This document shows positions 54,202-63,200 of a stretch of DNA of 64,000 nucleotides, in pieces. The stretch is from NCBI RefSeq assembly GCF_009649815.1, contig NZ_WJIC01000010.1:203664-267663 (forward strand), given 5' to 3'. A program made the translations under genes and the position numbers. The notes under the pieces were generated by a model. That model was not told where the DNA came from and made no database searches. It saw only the letters and a list, made by a program, of their open reading frames with translations. This stretch comes from Nocardia sp. SYP-A9097 (GTDB taxonomy: Bacteria; Actinomycetota; Actinomycetes; Mycobacteriales; Mycobacteriaceae). Within the stretch, counting starts at the first letter, position 1. Each line of letters opens with the position of its first letter.

Positions 54202-55104
54202 TCATGCCAGCTCCTCCAGTGCCGCCCGCACCCGGACCAGCACCTCACGGTCGATGGGTTTCCACCGTTCCGACACGGGAGTCGTTGTGCCGGAACGTGT
54301 TCGGCGGCGGGGAAGTTGAGACGGCTGCGACACCGACAGCGGCGCACGATCCGGCGCGGCCGACCCGGGATCGGGTTCGCGGGCCGCCGCCGGCTGCGGT
54401 GAACTCCGCGCCGGCACGATCAATGCCAGATTCCGGGGCGCGGCGGCGTGCGGTTCGGCCGCGTGCCGCGGGACCGATATCGGCCTGGGCGGTTCGATCA
54501 AACCCGCCTCGGTGAGTTCACGAACGGCGGTGAGACAGCCGAAGGTGGTGCGGCCCAAGTCATTCGCGATGGTGGTGATGCTGCGGCGGGCGTCGGCGGC
54601 GGCGAGCATTTCGGCCTGGCCGCCGGTGAGGACCACCCGGCGGCGTGGAATACGACGGGCCGGGACCACGGGGACGCGGTCGACCAGCGTCACCGGCCAG
54701 GGCCCGGACTCGGGATCGCCACGGCGCGCGCACTCTTCGACGAGCGTGGGCGGGGCGATCCGGCAGATGGGCGCCAGCCAATGCGGCGGCGCGGGATGGA
54801 ATTCGGGGATGGTCGGCGCGGCCAGCAGGAAGTACGCGGCATCGAAAACCGAGAGCAGCGCCAGGGTTTCGAGCTGCGGCCGGTGCAGCAGCGGACCCAG
54901 ATCTCCGGCCTCGGCCCGCTGCCACTCCTCGGGGGTCGCCACACCCGCCTCGACCACCAGTCGATCGAGTCCAGTAGTCCGGCGGCAATCGGCGCGGGCG
55001 ATCGTACCCTCGGTGAGATGGATTGCGCCATCGCCCGCGTGCAGTACGCCGGTGGAGCCCTCCGCCGCCAATCTCCGCAATTCACTTGCGAGTTCAGCGT
55101 TCAT
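54202..55104 (-). CDS. HTH-containing DUF4388/DUF742-like conservon protein
   Basis: 300 residues from ATG 55104, inside the last codons of the upstream roadblock gene (11-bp overlap). Residues ~1-115 resemble a DUF4388-type domain (ELASELRRLAAEGSTGVLHAGDGAIHLTEGTIARADC). A winged-helix is likely at ~185-230 (AEMLAAADARRSITTIANDLGRTTFGCLTAVRELTEAGLIEP). The remaining ~70 residues are a low-complexity linker. The tail RAALEELA recurs, out of frame, just after the stop. It may link the roadblock proteins to DNA or membranes; exact family is uncertain. Confidence 0.7.
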   Translation of the reverse strand: MNAELASELRRLAAEGSTGVLHAGDGAIHLTEGTIARADCRRTTGLDRLVVEAGVATPEEWQRAEAGDLGPLLHRPQLETLALLSVFDAAYFLLAAPTIPEFHPAPPHWLAPICRIAPPTLVEECARRGDPESGPWPVTLVDRVPVVPARRIPRRRVVLTGGQAEMLAAADARRSITTIANDLGRTTFGCLTAVRELTEAGLIEPPRPISVPRHAAEPHAAAPRNLALIVPARSSPQPAAAREPDPGSAAPDRAPLSVSQPSQLPRRRTRSGTTTPVSERWKPIDREVLVRVRAALEELA

Positions 55105-55486
55105 GACCGCCCTCGGTGAATTCGGCCAGAATTCCGCGTAGCCGGAATCGGGCCATACCGAGATTTCCGGTTTCGTCATCGAAGAGCACATGAACGAAGA
55201 GGCGACCGTCGAAGTCCCCCTTGACGAGATTCATCAGGTGATACCCGCGGGTGCCGCAGACGATGATCTCGGAGATGTCGTCATCGTCGCGGCCACCGGC
55301 CAGCGCCGGGCAGCCGAGCACCGCGCGCACCACATCGGTGCTTGCCGCGGCGTCCTCGTGCTGATCGAGGGGGTCCTGCCGCCCCGCCCCCGCTACCGCG
55401 AGCCCACTTGCGCCATCCACCAGCGTCACACTGCGCGCACCCGGAATATCCATGATGCGCTGCAGGCAGCCGTCTATACCGATCAC
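55094..55486 (-). CDS. Roadblock/LC7-domain protein (3 of 3), first gene of the set
   Basis: 130 residues from a GTG at 55486. Domain marks: CLQRIMDIPGARSVTLVDGASGLAVAG, TDVVRAVLG, ISEIIVCGTRGYHLMNLV, and LFVHVLFDDETGNLGMARFRL. The long upstream AT-richer region is its probable promoter. The next gene starts within its last codons. The product is acidic in the middle (GGRDDDD). Confidence 0.85.
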   Translation of the reverse strand: MIGIDGCLQRIMDIPGARSVTLVDGASGLAVAGAGRQDPLDQHEDAAASTDVVRAVLGCPALAGGRDDDDISEIIVCGTRGYHLMNLVKGDFDGRLFVHVLFDDETGNLGMARFRLRGILAEFTEGGHER

Positions 55487-55728
55487 TGCGCCACCGCTTT
55501 GTCAGATAACCCTATTCGAGTTCCAGACGCTACACATGCGCGGAGACGCCCGCACCCCGAATGCGCGATAATCAAGGCCCCCCAAAGCATTCCCCCAGTA
55601 AACCCTCTAAGAATACCTTCCGGTACTCAATACCCGCTGGTATCAACAACATTCGAAATGCAATATTCACTCGAATTGTTTGCTGAAAACACCCTCCCAG
55701 CAAACCCGATGCTGACCGTTAGCCAACC
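55487..55728. other. AT-richer promoter region of the roadblock set
   Basis: About 240 bp, noticeably AT-richer than its surroundings (CAATATTCACTCGAATTG and nearby). It contains the 8-bp inverted repeat GTTTGCTG/CAGCAAAC around 55678-55704. It should hold the promoter and possibly an operator of the roadblock genes. Small plus-strand frames here are not convincing. Confidence 0.55.
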
Positions 55729-55815
55729 CACCTACCGACCGGCAGAGCATCCCGCGAGTGTGCACTCATGGCGGCGAAATCGGACAGAATTCCGCCGCCA
55801 TGAGTGCACACTCGC
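55729..55815. repeat. Dispersed hairpin repeat, family B, copy 2
   Basis: ~87 bp with the same leader CACCTACCGACCGGCAG as copy 1. The stem is perfect over 21 bp (55754-55774 with 55795-55815) and the loop begins CGAAATCGG. It would form a very stable RNA or DNA hairpin. It lies between the roadblock set and the gene ending at 55827. Confidence 0.88.
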
Positions 55816-55826
55816 CGGGGGGCTGG

Positions 55827-56519
55827 TCAGTTGTCGGGGACGGGGCCGTCGTTGAGGCCGGCGTCGGCCAGGTCTCGGTGCTCGGGGAGCAATGGGGCGA
55901 CGGCGAAGACGGCGGCCGAGGCATCGGCGGGAAGGGCCTCCACGGCGCGAACTCCCGGGTGGGCGGCTATATTTCGGAGCTCCGCCAGGGTGCCGTACAC
56001 CACCAGGCCCACCAGACAGGGGCAGTTGGCGCGCAGGCGGGCGGCGACCACCGCATTCGTGCGGACACCGCGATCGTCGTACGCGTGCGCCGCACCGACC
56101 GCGGCGGCGGCCGACCGCTGCGAAGCCACCGCGACGGCTTCGCCCGCGGGAAGCGGGATATCGACCACCGGCGTCGCCACCCGGTCGATCGCCACGTGGT
56201 AAACCGCATCCGAGATACGCAGGCCGCCACTGTATTCCGGAAGGTGATCGGCCGAAATGCCTGCGGTGAACGAGATCAGCGCCCAATGCCCGGCACTGTC
56301 GTTGCCTCGCAAGCTGTCCTGCGCCCGCGCCAGATACTCGGCCACCGGCTCACTGTTCTCCGGTCCCAGCCGATCGGTGGAGATCATCGAAGCTCGCGGC
56401 GGAATCGCCCACCCCAGCACCAGAATCAGAATCACCAGCAGCGCCGCGACCGACCAGCCGAGAATCCGCTTGGCCCGAGGATCACGTGTGAAGGCGGCTA
56501 CCGCCCGACCGACCCGCAC
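55827..56519 (-). CDS. Single-pass membrane protein, unknown
   Basis: 230 residues from ATG 56519. A basic N-terminus (FTRDPRAKRILG) precedes one membrane helix at ~22-40 (WSVAALLVILILVLGWAI). The outer part holds RAQDSLRGNDSAGHWALISFTAGISADHL and TPVVDIPLPAGEAVAVASQR, a C-P-C (NCPCLVG) near 165, and an acidic tail. The arrangement recalls membrane-anchored, type II proteins of mycolata of unknown role. It lies downstream of the rluD-like gene (93 bp) and may be separate from it. Confidence 0.7.
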   Translation of the reverse strand: MRVGRAVAAFTRDPRAKRILGWSVAALLVILILVLGWAIPPRASMISTDRLGPENSEPVAEYLARAQDSLRGNDSAGHWALISFTAGISADHLPEYSGGLRISDAVYHVAIDRVATPVVDIPLPAGEAVAVASQRSAAAAVGAAHAYDDRGVRTNAVVAARLRANCPCLVGLVVYGTLAELRNIAAHPGVRAVEALPADASAAVFAVAPLLPEHRDLADAGLNDGPVPDN

Positions 56520-56612
56520 GCGATCCTCCTTGCATCGGGACTCGACCTCACCCCATCATCCCGGCACGCCGACAGGTTCGGGCACGCGACCGTGCATGAC
56601 CGTGTACCGAAT

Positions 56613-57539
56613 TCAGTGTGCGCGAAGCACATCCAGGGCGTGCTCGAGATCGGCGGGGTATTCACTGGTGATCTCGATCCAGCGGCCGTCAGCGGGATGG
56701 TTGAAGCCGAGTTGGCGGGCGTGCAGCCATTGGCGTTCCAGGCCGAGGCGTTCGGCCAGGCGGGGGTCCGCGCCATAGGTGAGGTCACCGCAGCAGGGGT
56801 GGCGGACCGCCGAGAAGTGCACGCGAATCTGGTGTGTGCGACCGGTTTCCAGGTGGATATCCAGCAGGCTCGCGGCCTGGAACGCCTCGACCGTGTCGTA
56901 GTGGGTGACGCTGGGGCGGCCGTCGGCGGTGACGGCGAACTTCCAGTCGTTACCGCGCGCCCGGCCGATGGGGGCATCGATGGTGCCGCTGCTCGGATCC
57001 GGGTGCCCTTGCACCAGAGCGTGATAGCGCTTGTCCACGGTGCGCTGTTTGAAGGCGCGCTTCAAAACCGTGTACGCGTGCTCGGACTGCGCCACCACCA
57101 TGACGCCGGAGGTGCCCACATCCAGGCGATGCACAATGCCCTGGCGTTCGTGCGCGCCGGAAGTGGAGATGCGGTAACCCATGGCGGCCAGGCCACCGAC
57201 CACGGTCGGTCCGGTCCAGCCGACACCGGTGTGCGCGGCCACGCCCACCGGCTTGTCCACGGCGACGATGTCATCGTCGGCGTAGAGGATCTTCATACCG
57301 TCGACCGGGGTCGCCTCGACGGTGAGTTCCCGCTTGGGCTCGGGGAATTCGACCTCGAGCCAGGAGCCCGCGTTCAACTTGTCGGACTTGCCGGCCGCCA
57401 CACCGTCCAATTGGACCGAGCCGTCCTCGGCCATGGCGGCGACCGCCGTGCGCGACAGGCCCAGCAGCCGGGACAGTCCGGCATCGACACGCATACCGTC
57501 CAGTCCGTCCGGCACGGGCATACTGCGGGTTTCCCTCAT
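56613..57539 (-). CDS. RluD-type 23S rRNA pseudouridine synthase (Rv1540-like)
   Basis: 308 residues from ATG 57539, overlapping the lspA stop by 4 bp. An S4 RNA-binding domain at ~15-80 (GMRVDAGLSRLLGLSRTAVAAMAEDGSVQLDG), then the synthase domain with catalytic Asp in GIVHRLDVGTSGVMVVAQ near 145, and GRTHQIRVHF near 225. This is the RluA/C/D family; it converts uridines of 23S rRNA. lspA followed by this gene is the same pair as Rv1539-Rv1540. Confidence 0.9.
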   Translation of the reverse strand: MRETRSMPVPDGLDGMRVDAGLSRLLGLSRTAVAAMAEDGSVQLDGVAAGKSDKLNAGSWLEVEFPEPKRELTVEATPVDGMKILYADDDIVAVDKPVGVAAHTGVGWTGPTVVGGLAAMGYRISTSGAHERQGIVHRLDVGTSGVMVVAQSEHAYTVLKRAFKQRTVDKRYHALVQGHPDPSSGTIDAPIGRARGNDWKFAVTADGRPSVTHYDTVEAFQAASLLDIHLETGRTHQIRVHFSAVRHPCCGDLTYGADPRLAERLGLERQWLHARQLGFNHPADGRWIEITSEYPADLEHALDVLRAH

Positions 57540-58258
57540 ACGGTCTTCTCCTCCGAGCTCTCGTCCTCCTCGTGCCGGTTCGCACGCGTGCCATCGGGTT
57601 CGAAACCGAACACCGTCAAGGCCACCAGTAACGCCGCACCGCAAACAATCGCCGAATCCGCGACATTGAAGACCGGCCACCAGCCGACCGCCACGAAATC
57701 CACCACATGCCCCTGCAGCGGGCCGGGCGCCCGGAACAACCTGTCGATCAGATTGCCCAGCGCGCCACCGAGCACCATGCCCAACCCGATCGCCCACGGC
57801 AGTGAGCGCATGGTGCGCCCGATCCGGATCACACCGATCACCACCGCCGCCGCGACCAGCGTCAGCAGCCAGGTCATCCCCGTCGCCATCGAGAACGCGG
57901 CACCCGGATTACGCACCAGCGTCAGTCGCAGCCAATCGCCGATGAGGTAGATCGGATGGCCCGGTGTCATCTTGGCAACGACGATCGTCTTGGCCAGCAG
58001 ATCCAGACCCAGCAGCACCGCGGCGACAATCAGCAGCGTCCGCAGGCGAAGCGGCTGTGCGGCAGCGGGCTCGATCGCCGCGGACTCTCCAGCCGGATCG
58101 GACTCGGCGGCAGCGGGCTCGACGGTTGCCGCCGACTCGGAAGCCGCGGCCTCGGCCACCTCTTCCGGGGTGCCGAGGGGTGCGCTATCTGCTGGCGACT
58201 CATCTGTTTCGTCTGCGGCGGATTCGCGCGGCCGGTCGGTACTCACCCCTGACATCAT
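57536..58258 (-). CDS. lspA: Signal peptidase II LspA, with long acidic N-terminal extension
   Basis: Cleaves prolipoprotein signal peptides after lipid attachment. 240 residues, against ~160-200 in most relatives: the first ~70 are Glu/Ala/Ser-rich (EEVAEAAASESAATVEPAAAES) and should be cytoplasmic. The enzyme part has four helices and both catalytic aspartates: NLIDRLFR near 175 and FNVADSAI near 205. VRNPGAAFS is also typical. Start is ATG 58258 or 58255; the GTG at 58246 would shorten it. The rluD-like gene follows with a 4-bp overlap. Confidence 0.93.
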   Translation of the reverse strand: MMSGVSTDRPRESAADETDESPADSAPLGTPEEVAEAAASESAATVEPAAAESDPAGESAAIEPAAAQPLRLRTLLIVAAVLLGLDLLAKTIVVAKMTPGHPIYLIGDWLRLTLVRNPGAAFSMATGMTWLLTLVAAAVVIGVIRIGRTMRSLPWAIGLGMVLGGALGNLIDRLFRAPGPLQGHVVDFVAVGWWPVFNVADSAIVCGAALLVALTVFGFEPDGTRANRHEEDESSEEKTV

Positions 58259-58344
58259 TCCCTATGGCCATCGAGTGACCGTCGACCGGACGCCGCGCCC
58301 GCATCCCAAGCTGATTATCAGGAAGTGGCCGTAACCTGTTCGAC

Positions 58345-59346
58345 GTGACGGTGTTGTCTTCATCCCCCAGCTCGGCGAACGCCACCGCACGCTGTACCGG
58401 TTCCCCCGGCCGAGCCCGGCAAGGACAGCGCGCCACACGATCCGGCGTCCTACTGCTGGTCCTGGCGGTCACCCTGTCGGCCTTCGGTGTCGGCTGCGGC
58501 GACCACTCCGAGGCCACCGCGGAGACCGACAGTACGGAGCCGGTCGGCCTCGGCAAAGAGGTCACCATGCCCATCGAGGCGGTGACCACCACCGTGCTCG
58601 ATCCCGGCACCGAACCGCGTGCCACGCTGCGCCCGGTGCTGGAACCCGACTCCGCCCAGCAGGTCACGCTGCGCACCGACCATCACATCGAACAGCAGAT
58701 CGGCACGCAGGCGATCCGCGATATCTCACCGCCCGCCGTGACGATTCCGCTCACCGCGCGGGCCGGCACCGACGGGGTGGAGCTCACCCTCGGCACCGTC
58801 ACCTCCCCCGATCCCGCATTGGCCAAGGCACTCCTGCCCGCCGACGGATCGCACGCCGGATTCGATATCAGTGAGCTCGGCGCTATCACCGCGCTACGGC
58901 TCACGCCCAAGCCCGCCACGCCCGATGTCGCCCGCGCGGCATTGGAGCAGGCGTTCTATCAAGCCGTCTACCAATCCATCGCGTTCCCGGACGATCCCGT
59001 CGGCGAGGGCGCGGTATGGACGGTGCGGCAACAGGTCTCCGGCGGTGTGCCACTGGAACAGGTGACCACCGCGACGCTCACGCATCGCGACGGCAATCTG
59101 CTCACCATCGCACTCGATGTGACCCAGACCCCGAAATCCACCGTATGGCATCTGCCCAATGAGGCCGGACAGTTGGAGATCATGGACTACCTCATGCACG
59201 GCACCGGGGTGATCACCGTGGATCTCGGTCTGCCACTGCCCGTTTCGGGCTCGGTCGAGGTCGGCGGGATTCAGAGCTACCGCGATCCGAACAGCGCGGT
59301 CACGCTGCGCCAGACCCTGCGCACCCAGGTGCAGTGGGGGGCCTGA
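58345..59346 (+). CDS. Lipoprotein, DUF6263-like
   Basis: 333 residues from a GTG at 58345. A 50-residue signal region with a hydrophobic core (SGVLLLVLAVTLSAFGVGC) ends in a lipobox GVGC. The mature protein is beta-rich, with GTEPRATLRPVL, TDHHIEQQIG, SVEVGGIQSYRDPNSAVTLRQ. This matches the DUF6263 type as far as can be seen by eye; the function is unknown. It is divergent from lspA and close to the following lipoprotein gene. Confidence 0.72.
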   Translation: MTVLSSSPSSANATARCTGSPGRARQGQRATRSGVLLLVLAVTLSAFGVGCGDHSEATAETDSTEPVGLGKEVTMPIEAVTTTVLDPGTEPRATLRPVLEPDSAQQVTLRTDHHIEQQIGTQAIRDISPPAVTIPLTARAGTDGVELTLGTVTSPDPALAKALLPADGSHAGFDISELGAITALRLTPKPATPDVARAALEQAFYQAVYQSIAFPDDPVGEGAVWTVRQQVSGGVPLEQVTTATLTHRDGNLLTIALDVTQTPKSTVWHLPNEAGQLEIMDYLMHGTGVITVDLGLPLPVSGSVEVGGIQSYRDPNSAVTLRQTLRTQVQWGA

Positions 59347-59390
59347 CACGCGCGCCGCGGACCCGGACCGCGCGCCGAACCGGACCGGGC

Positions 59391-60143
59391 ATGCATGATG
59401 TCGCCGTGACCGCATCCTGCACCACCGCATACCGGCCACGCGGGCGGACCGCGACCGCCGCGCTGCTCGGCATCACCGCATTGGCGCTATCCGCCTGCGG
59501 CTCGCACGATTCCGCGCCCGCACTGCCGACCCTGGGTGCCCCGGTGCAGCCCAAGACACAGGACGGCGCACCGGTGCCGGATGTGACGGCGCTGCGAAAC
59601 AACCTGCTCGACGCCTCGCAATTGCCGAGCGGATACACCTCCCTCGGTGATCCGCCGACGGGCAGCACCACCGGGGCGGGGGCCAACACCACGCCGCCAC
59701 AGTGCGCGAAAGTACTCGCCCCCATTGCCGAACAAGCCACCAATGCCGCCACCCGGGCTGCCGCGCAATACGGCGGACCGGATTTCGACAGCATCGATAT
59801 CGACGCCGCGGCGTACGCGAACGGCGGAGCGGCGCAGGCATTCTCGACGGTGCAGGCGCTGCTGCGCGACTGTGCGAATTACTCCAGCACCGATCCCGAT
59901 GGAACCAAGGTCGAGTATCAGGTCGGCGGACTGGAGCAGCCCAGCTCCGGGGACGCCTCATTCGCGTTCCGGGTACACACCACCAGCCAGGGCCTGACCC
60001 TGTACTCGGCGGTGACCGTGACCCAGGTCGGCTCCACAGTGGTGCAGTTCTCCATGTCGGGCGCGAGAGAACCCGACTCGCAACAACTCACCGCACTGAC
60101 CGCGGCACAGGTGCGGAAGCTGCGGGGCACCACAGGGCCTTAG
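59391..60143 (+). CDS. PknH-like sensor-domain lipoprotein
   Basis: 250 residues from ATG 59391; GTG 59406 is an alternative. Signal with lipobox LSAC near residue 35. The mature part begins with a proline-rich linker and continues in a PknH/LpqN-type extracellular fold: LLDASQLPSGYTSLGD, PPQCAKVLAP, AAYANGGAAQAFSTVQALLRDC (two conserved cysteines), FAFRVHTTSQGLTLYSAVTVTQVGSTVVQF. In mycobacteria such domains bind ligands for a kinase or stand alone, as here. It follows the first lipoprotein by 44 bp, probably one operon. A strong terminator follows. Confidence 0.8.
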   Translation: MHDVAVTASCTTAYRPRGRTATAALLGITALALSACGSHDSAPALPTLGAPVQPKTQDGAPVPDVTALRNNLLDASQLPSGYTSLGDPPTGSTTGAGANTTPPQCAKVLAPIAEQATNAATRAAAQYGGPDFDSIDIDAAAYANGGAAQAFSTVQALLRDCANYSSTDPDGTKVEYQVGGLEQPSSGDASFAFRVHTTSQGLTLYSAVTVTQVGSTVVQFSMSGAREPDSQQLTALTAAQVRKLRGTTGP

Positions 60144-60166
60144 CCGGCATCGAATACCGGAAACAG

Positions 60167-60199
60167 ATTCCGCCCCCGCTGTTGCAGCGGGGGCGGAAT
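60167..60199. terminator. Bidirectional terminator between lipoprotein operon and emb gene
   Basis: ATTCCGCCCCCGCTG (60167-60181) pairs perfectly with CAGCGGGGGCGGAAT (60185-60199), a 15-bp stem with a three-base loop, followed on the plus strand by TTTTC. It serves the lipoprotein operon and, on the other strand, the emb gene ending at 60203. Confidence 0.92.
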
Positions 60200-60202
60200 T
60201 TT

Positions 60203-63200
60203 CTACTTCCAGCCGGTCACATTGATCGGTCCCGGACTCCACAGTCCCGAATGGGTTTCGGGGGTGATCACCGGGCGCGCCGGGATGGCGGTGTCATCGA
60301 TGCGCGAGAACTGTTGCAGCTCACCCCAATCGCGTCGCCAATCCTTGTTCAGGTAGGTGGCGAGGGTGTGCGGGCGCAGCAGCATGGTGCTCCAGCCGAG
60401 CGGGCCGCCGCTGTCGTGGTTCTCCCACAGATTCGTGTCATGCGCGCCACCGCGGTCGGGCAGGATCCGGTAGCCGGGCACCCCCGCGACAATGCCATAG
60501 CGGTGGTCGAAGGGCCGCTGGCACGGGAATTGCAGGCCCACCGCCCAATCCAGCAGTACCGGCTGTTCCGAGCCGACGACATCCTGCAGCGCCCTGGTCT
60601 GCGGGACGCGCGGCGGGGTCAGTGCGACCCACTGCCTACCGTCCTGATCACGATCGGTGGCGACCAGGCGAATCACGGTGGCATCGGCCGGGATATCGGT
60701 GAACGGCACCCGCAGATTGCGCCAGGTCGGCGTCGGGCCGATATCGATGGGCGTGACCCGGCCCCGCGGATCCACCTGACCGGCGGAATCGGCTGTGCCG
60801 TACTCGATTTCGACGGACTGGCCGGGAGCGACCACACCGTACTGATCGACCGATCGAATACGTCCGGCCGCCGCGACGGCGATAAGGCCGTCCCTATCCT
60901 TCGCCGCGGGCAGCCGATACCAGCCCGTGGTGAGGGAGGCGATGGACTCGCTCGTCCCGTTGCTGCCGAGCACCGGCACCTTTGCCTGATCCAGGCCGAA
61001 TGGCAGTGCGGTGGTGGTGGTTCCGGATTCGCTACTACCGGACTTGCTGTTCAGCGTGGTGGTGATGGCACTGGTGTCCACCTCGTCATCGGCCCGCATA
61101 TCGGTGGCCACACCGCCGACGGTGAAACCCTTCACCTCGGCGTTGAAGGTGCTGAACGCATCACCGGTCAATGGCGTCAGCAGGCCCTGGTTGGGATCGG
61201 TCTCCACCAGCACATCACGCGCCAAACCACACGGCTCACCCATGACCGCGTCCATATTGGAGCGCGCCAGCGAGAACGCCGGATACTGGGCGACGGTCGA
61301 CTTGGCGAACGAGGCCACCTCGAACACGACCATGAACGCGGCCGCGACCGTCAGCGGCGAGAGCGCCGCCACCCGCCAGGCACGCGGTGAAACACGGTGC
61401 GGGGCAATGGGTTCGGGTGCACGCACATGCCAGAAACCGGCCAGCGCCAGCAATAGCAGCGCGACCAGCAGCAGCAGTTTGTTCACGCCGATGCCCGCGA
61501 CCACCGGCATCTTGTCATTCCACGAGATGCCCCAATTCGAGACGTACCACCAGCCGTTCATGCTGGAGAAGGTCAGCGCCAGCATGAATGCCACCACGGC
61601 GGCGAAGAGCGCGCGATTGCGCGGCGACCGCATTACCTTGGGGCCCAAGGCAACTGCCGCGATCACCGCGATCACGCCCGCCAGCCCGGCGTAGATGCCG
61701 TTGTGGTGCGTCCACTTGGTCGGCGTGGTCATCATCAGCAGCATGACGCCGACCGTGGTGCCGAGCACGCGGCGGGCCGGACCCGACGCGATGGTCGGAA
61801 TCCGACCACCCTTGCGCAGCAACACGAACGCGCACGCCGCCATGCCCAGCCACAACATGAACATGCCGAAGCGGCGGGCCACCGAACCGTCGATCGAGAC
61901 CATGAAAAGGTACTGGTAGCGCAGATATTCGTCCGGCCACTTCACATTCGGGCCGACAATGCCGTGCACGCGGCTCATCTCGAACATGGCCGCGAGGGTC
62001 TCCACGCCGAACATGGCAACCAGCACCACGGTGCCGGCGGCGACCAGCGGGGTGGCCAGGGTGAGATAGGCGACGAAGCGGGTGCGCAGGACGGTCCGGA
62101 ACTTCGCGCCCTCGGGCACCGGCTTGCTCAGCGCGGCCGCCCGCGAATCCAGCACTCGCCACATCGGGCGGATACCGGCCAGCAGTGGGGCGAAGCAGAT
62201 GAGACCCGACGGGCCGACGGTACAGCTGAACGCGCCGATCATGATCGCGATGCCGTAAGGCAGCAGTCGACGCGTGGCGATCGCTCGCTCCACCGAGACC
62301 CAGGTCAGCAGGACACCCAGGGCGACCATGGCCTCCGGGCGCAAGCCGTTGTTGTACGGCAACCAGACCACTAGGAAGCCGAGCGCGCCGGTCCACACCG
62401 CGACCCGATTGCGGCGAATCCGCGCACCCAGGCGTGGAATCACTTCACGGCTGATCACCAGCCAGCAGATGAAACCGGCCAGCAGTGCGGGCAATCGCAC
62501 GAACGGGCTCGCCACGCTGATCTCCGCGAGACGGCCGATCAGGTCGTAATACGGTGTGCCGACCGGGTTTTCGGGGACACCGAAGTACGCGAAGTAGTTG
62601 GCCATATAGCCCGCGTGAATCGAGGTGCGGCCCATACCGAACTGGTAGCCGTCATCGGAGGTGGTGGAGCCGATGAAATGCCATAGCAGCAGCGTGCCCA
62701 GCACCATCGCGTCCACCACTGAGAACGTCCACCAGCGCTGCGGCAGGAAACGACGGGCGCGGCGGCCGTCCAGGCGATCGAGGCGGTAGAGGGCGAACAG
62801 CGCGATCAGGGTGGCCAGCACCGCGGTCCACAGCGCGATGCGCTTGACCTGGGACGGATGCGCGGAGAAGCGGCTGTCGACCTTCGCGGTGGCGGTGACG
62901 CCGTCCGGGCTCGGCAGCTCGGTGAAGAATCCGACCAACTGCGGACGGTAGTCACCCTCGAGCGTGACCGGCGTCACCGACGAGCCCGCGAGAGTGGCTG
63001 TGGCCTTGGTCATTTCGGTGTGCACGGTGAGCACACAGCCCGCCGGGAGCTGGTCCAGCGGGACGCTCACCAGGGCCTGATCCTGCAGTACCGCTTCGAA
63101 TTTGCCCGGCGTGACCGACCCGTCCGCACCGGTTGTGGTGGCTGTCACGCGCGCGGCGAAACCGTATCGATCCCGATTCGGTGCGCCATTCGGGCCGGTC

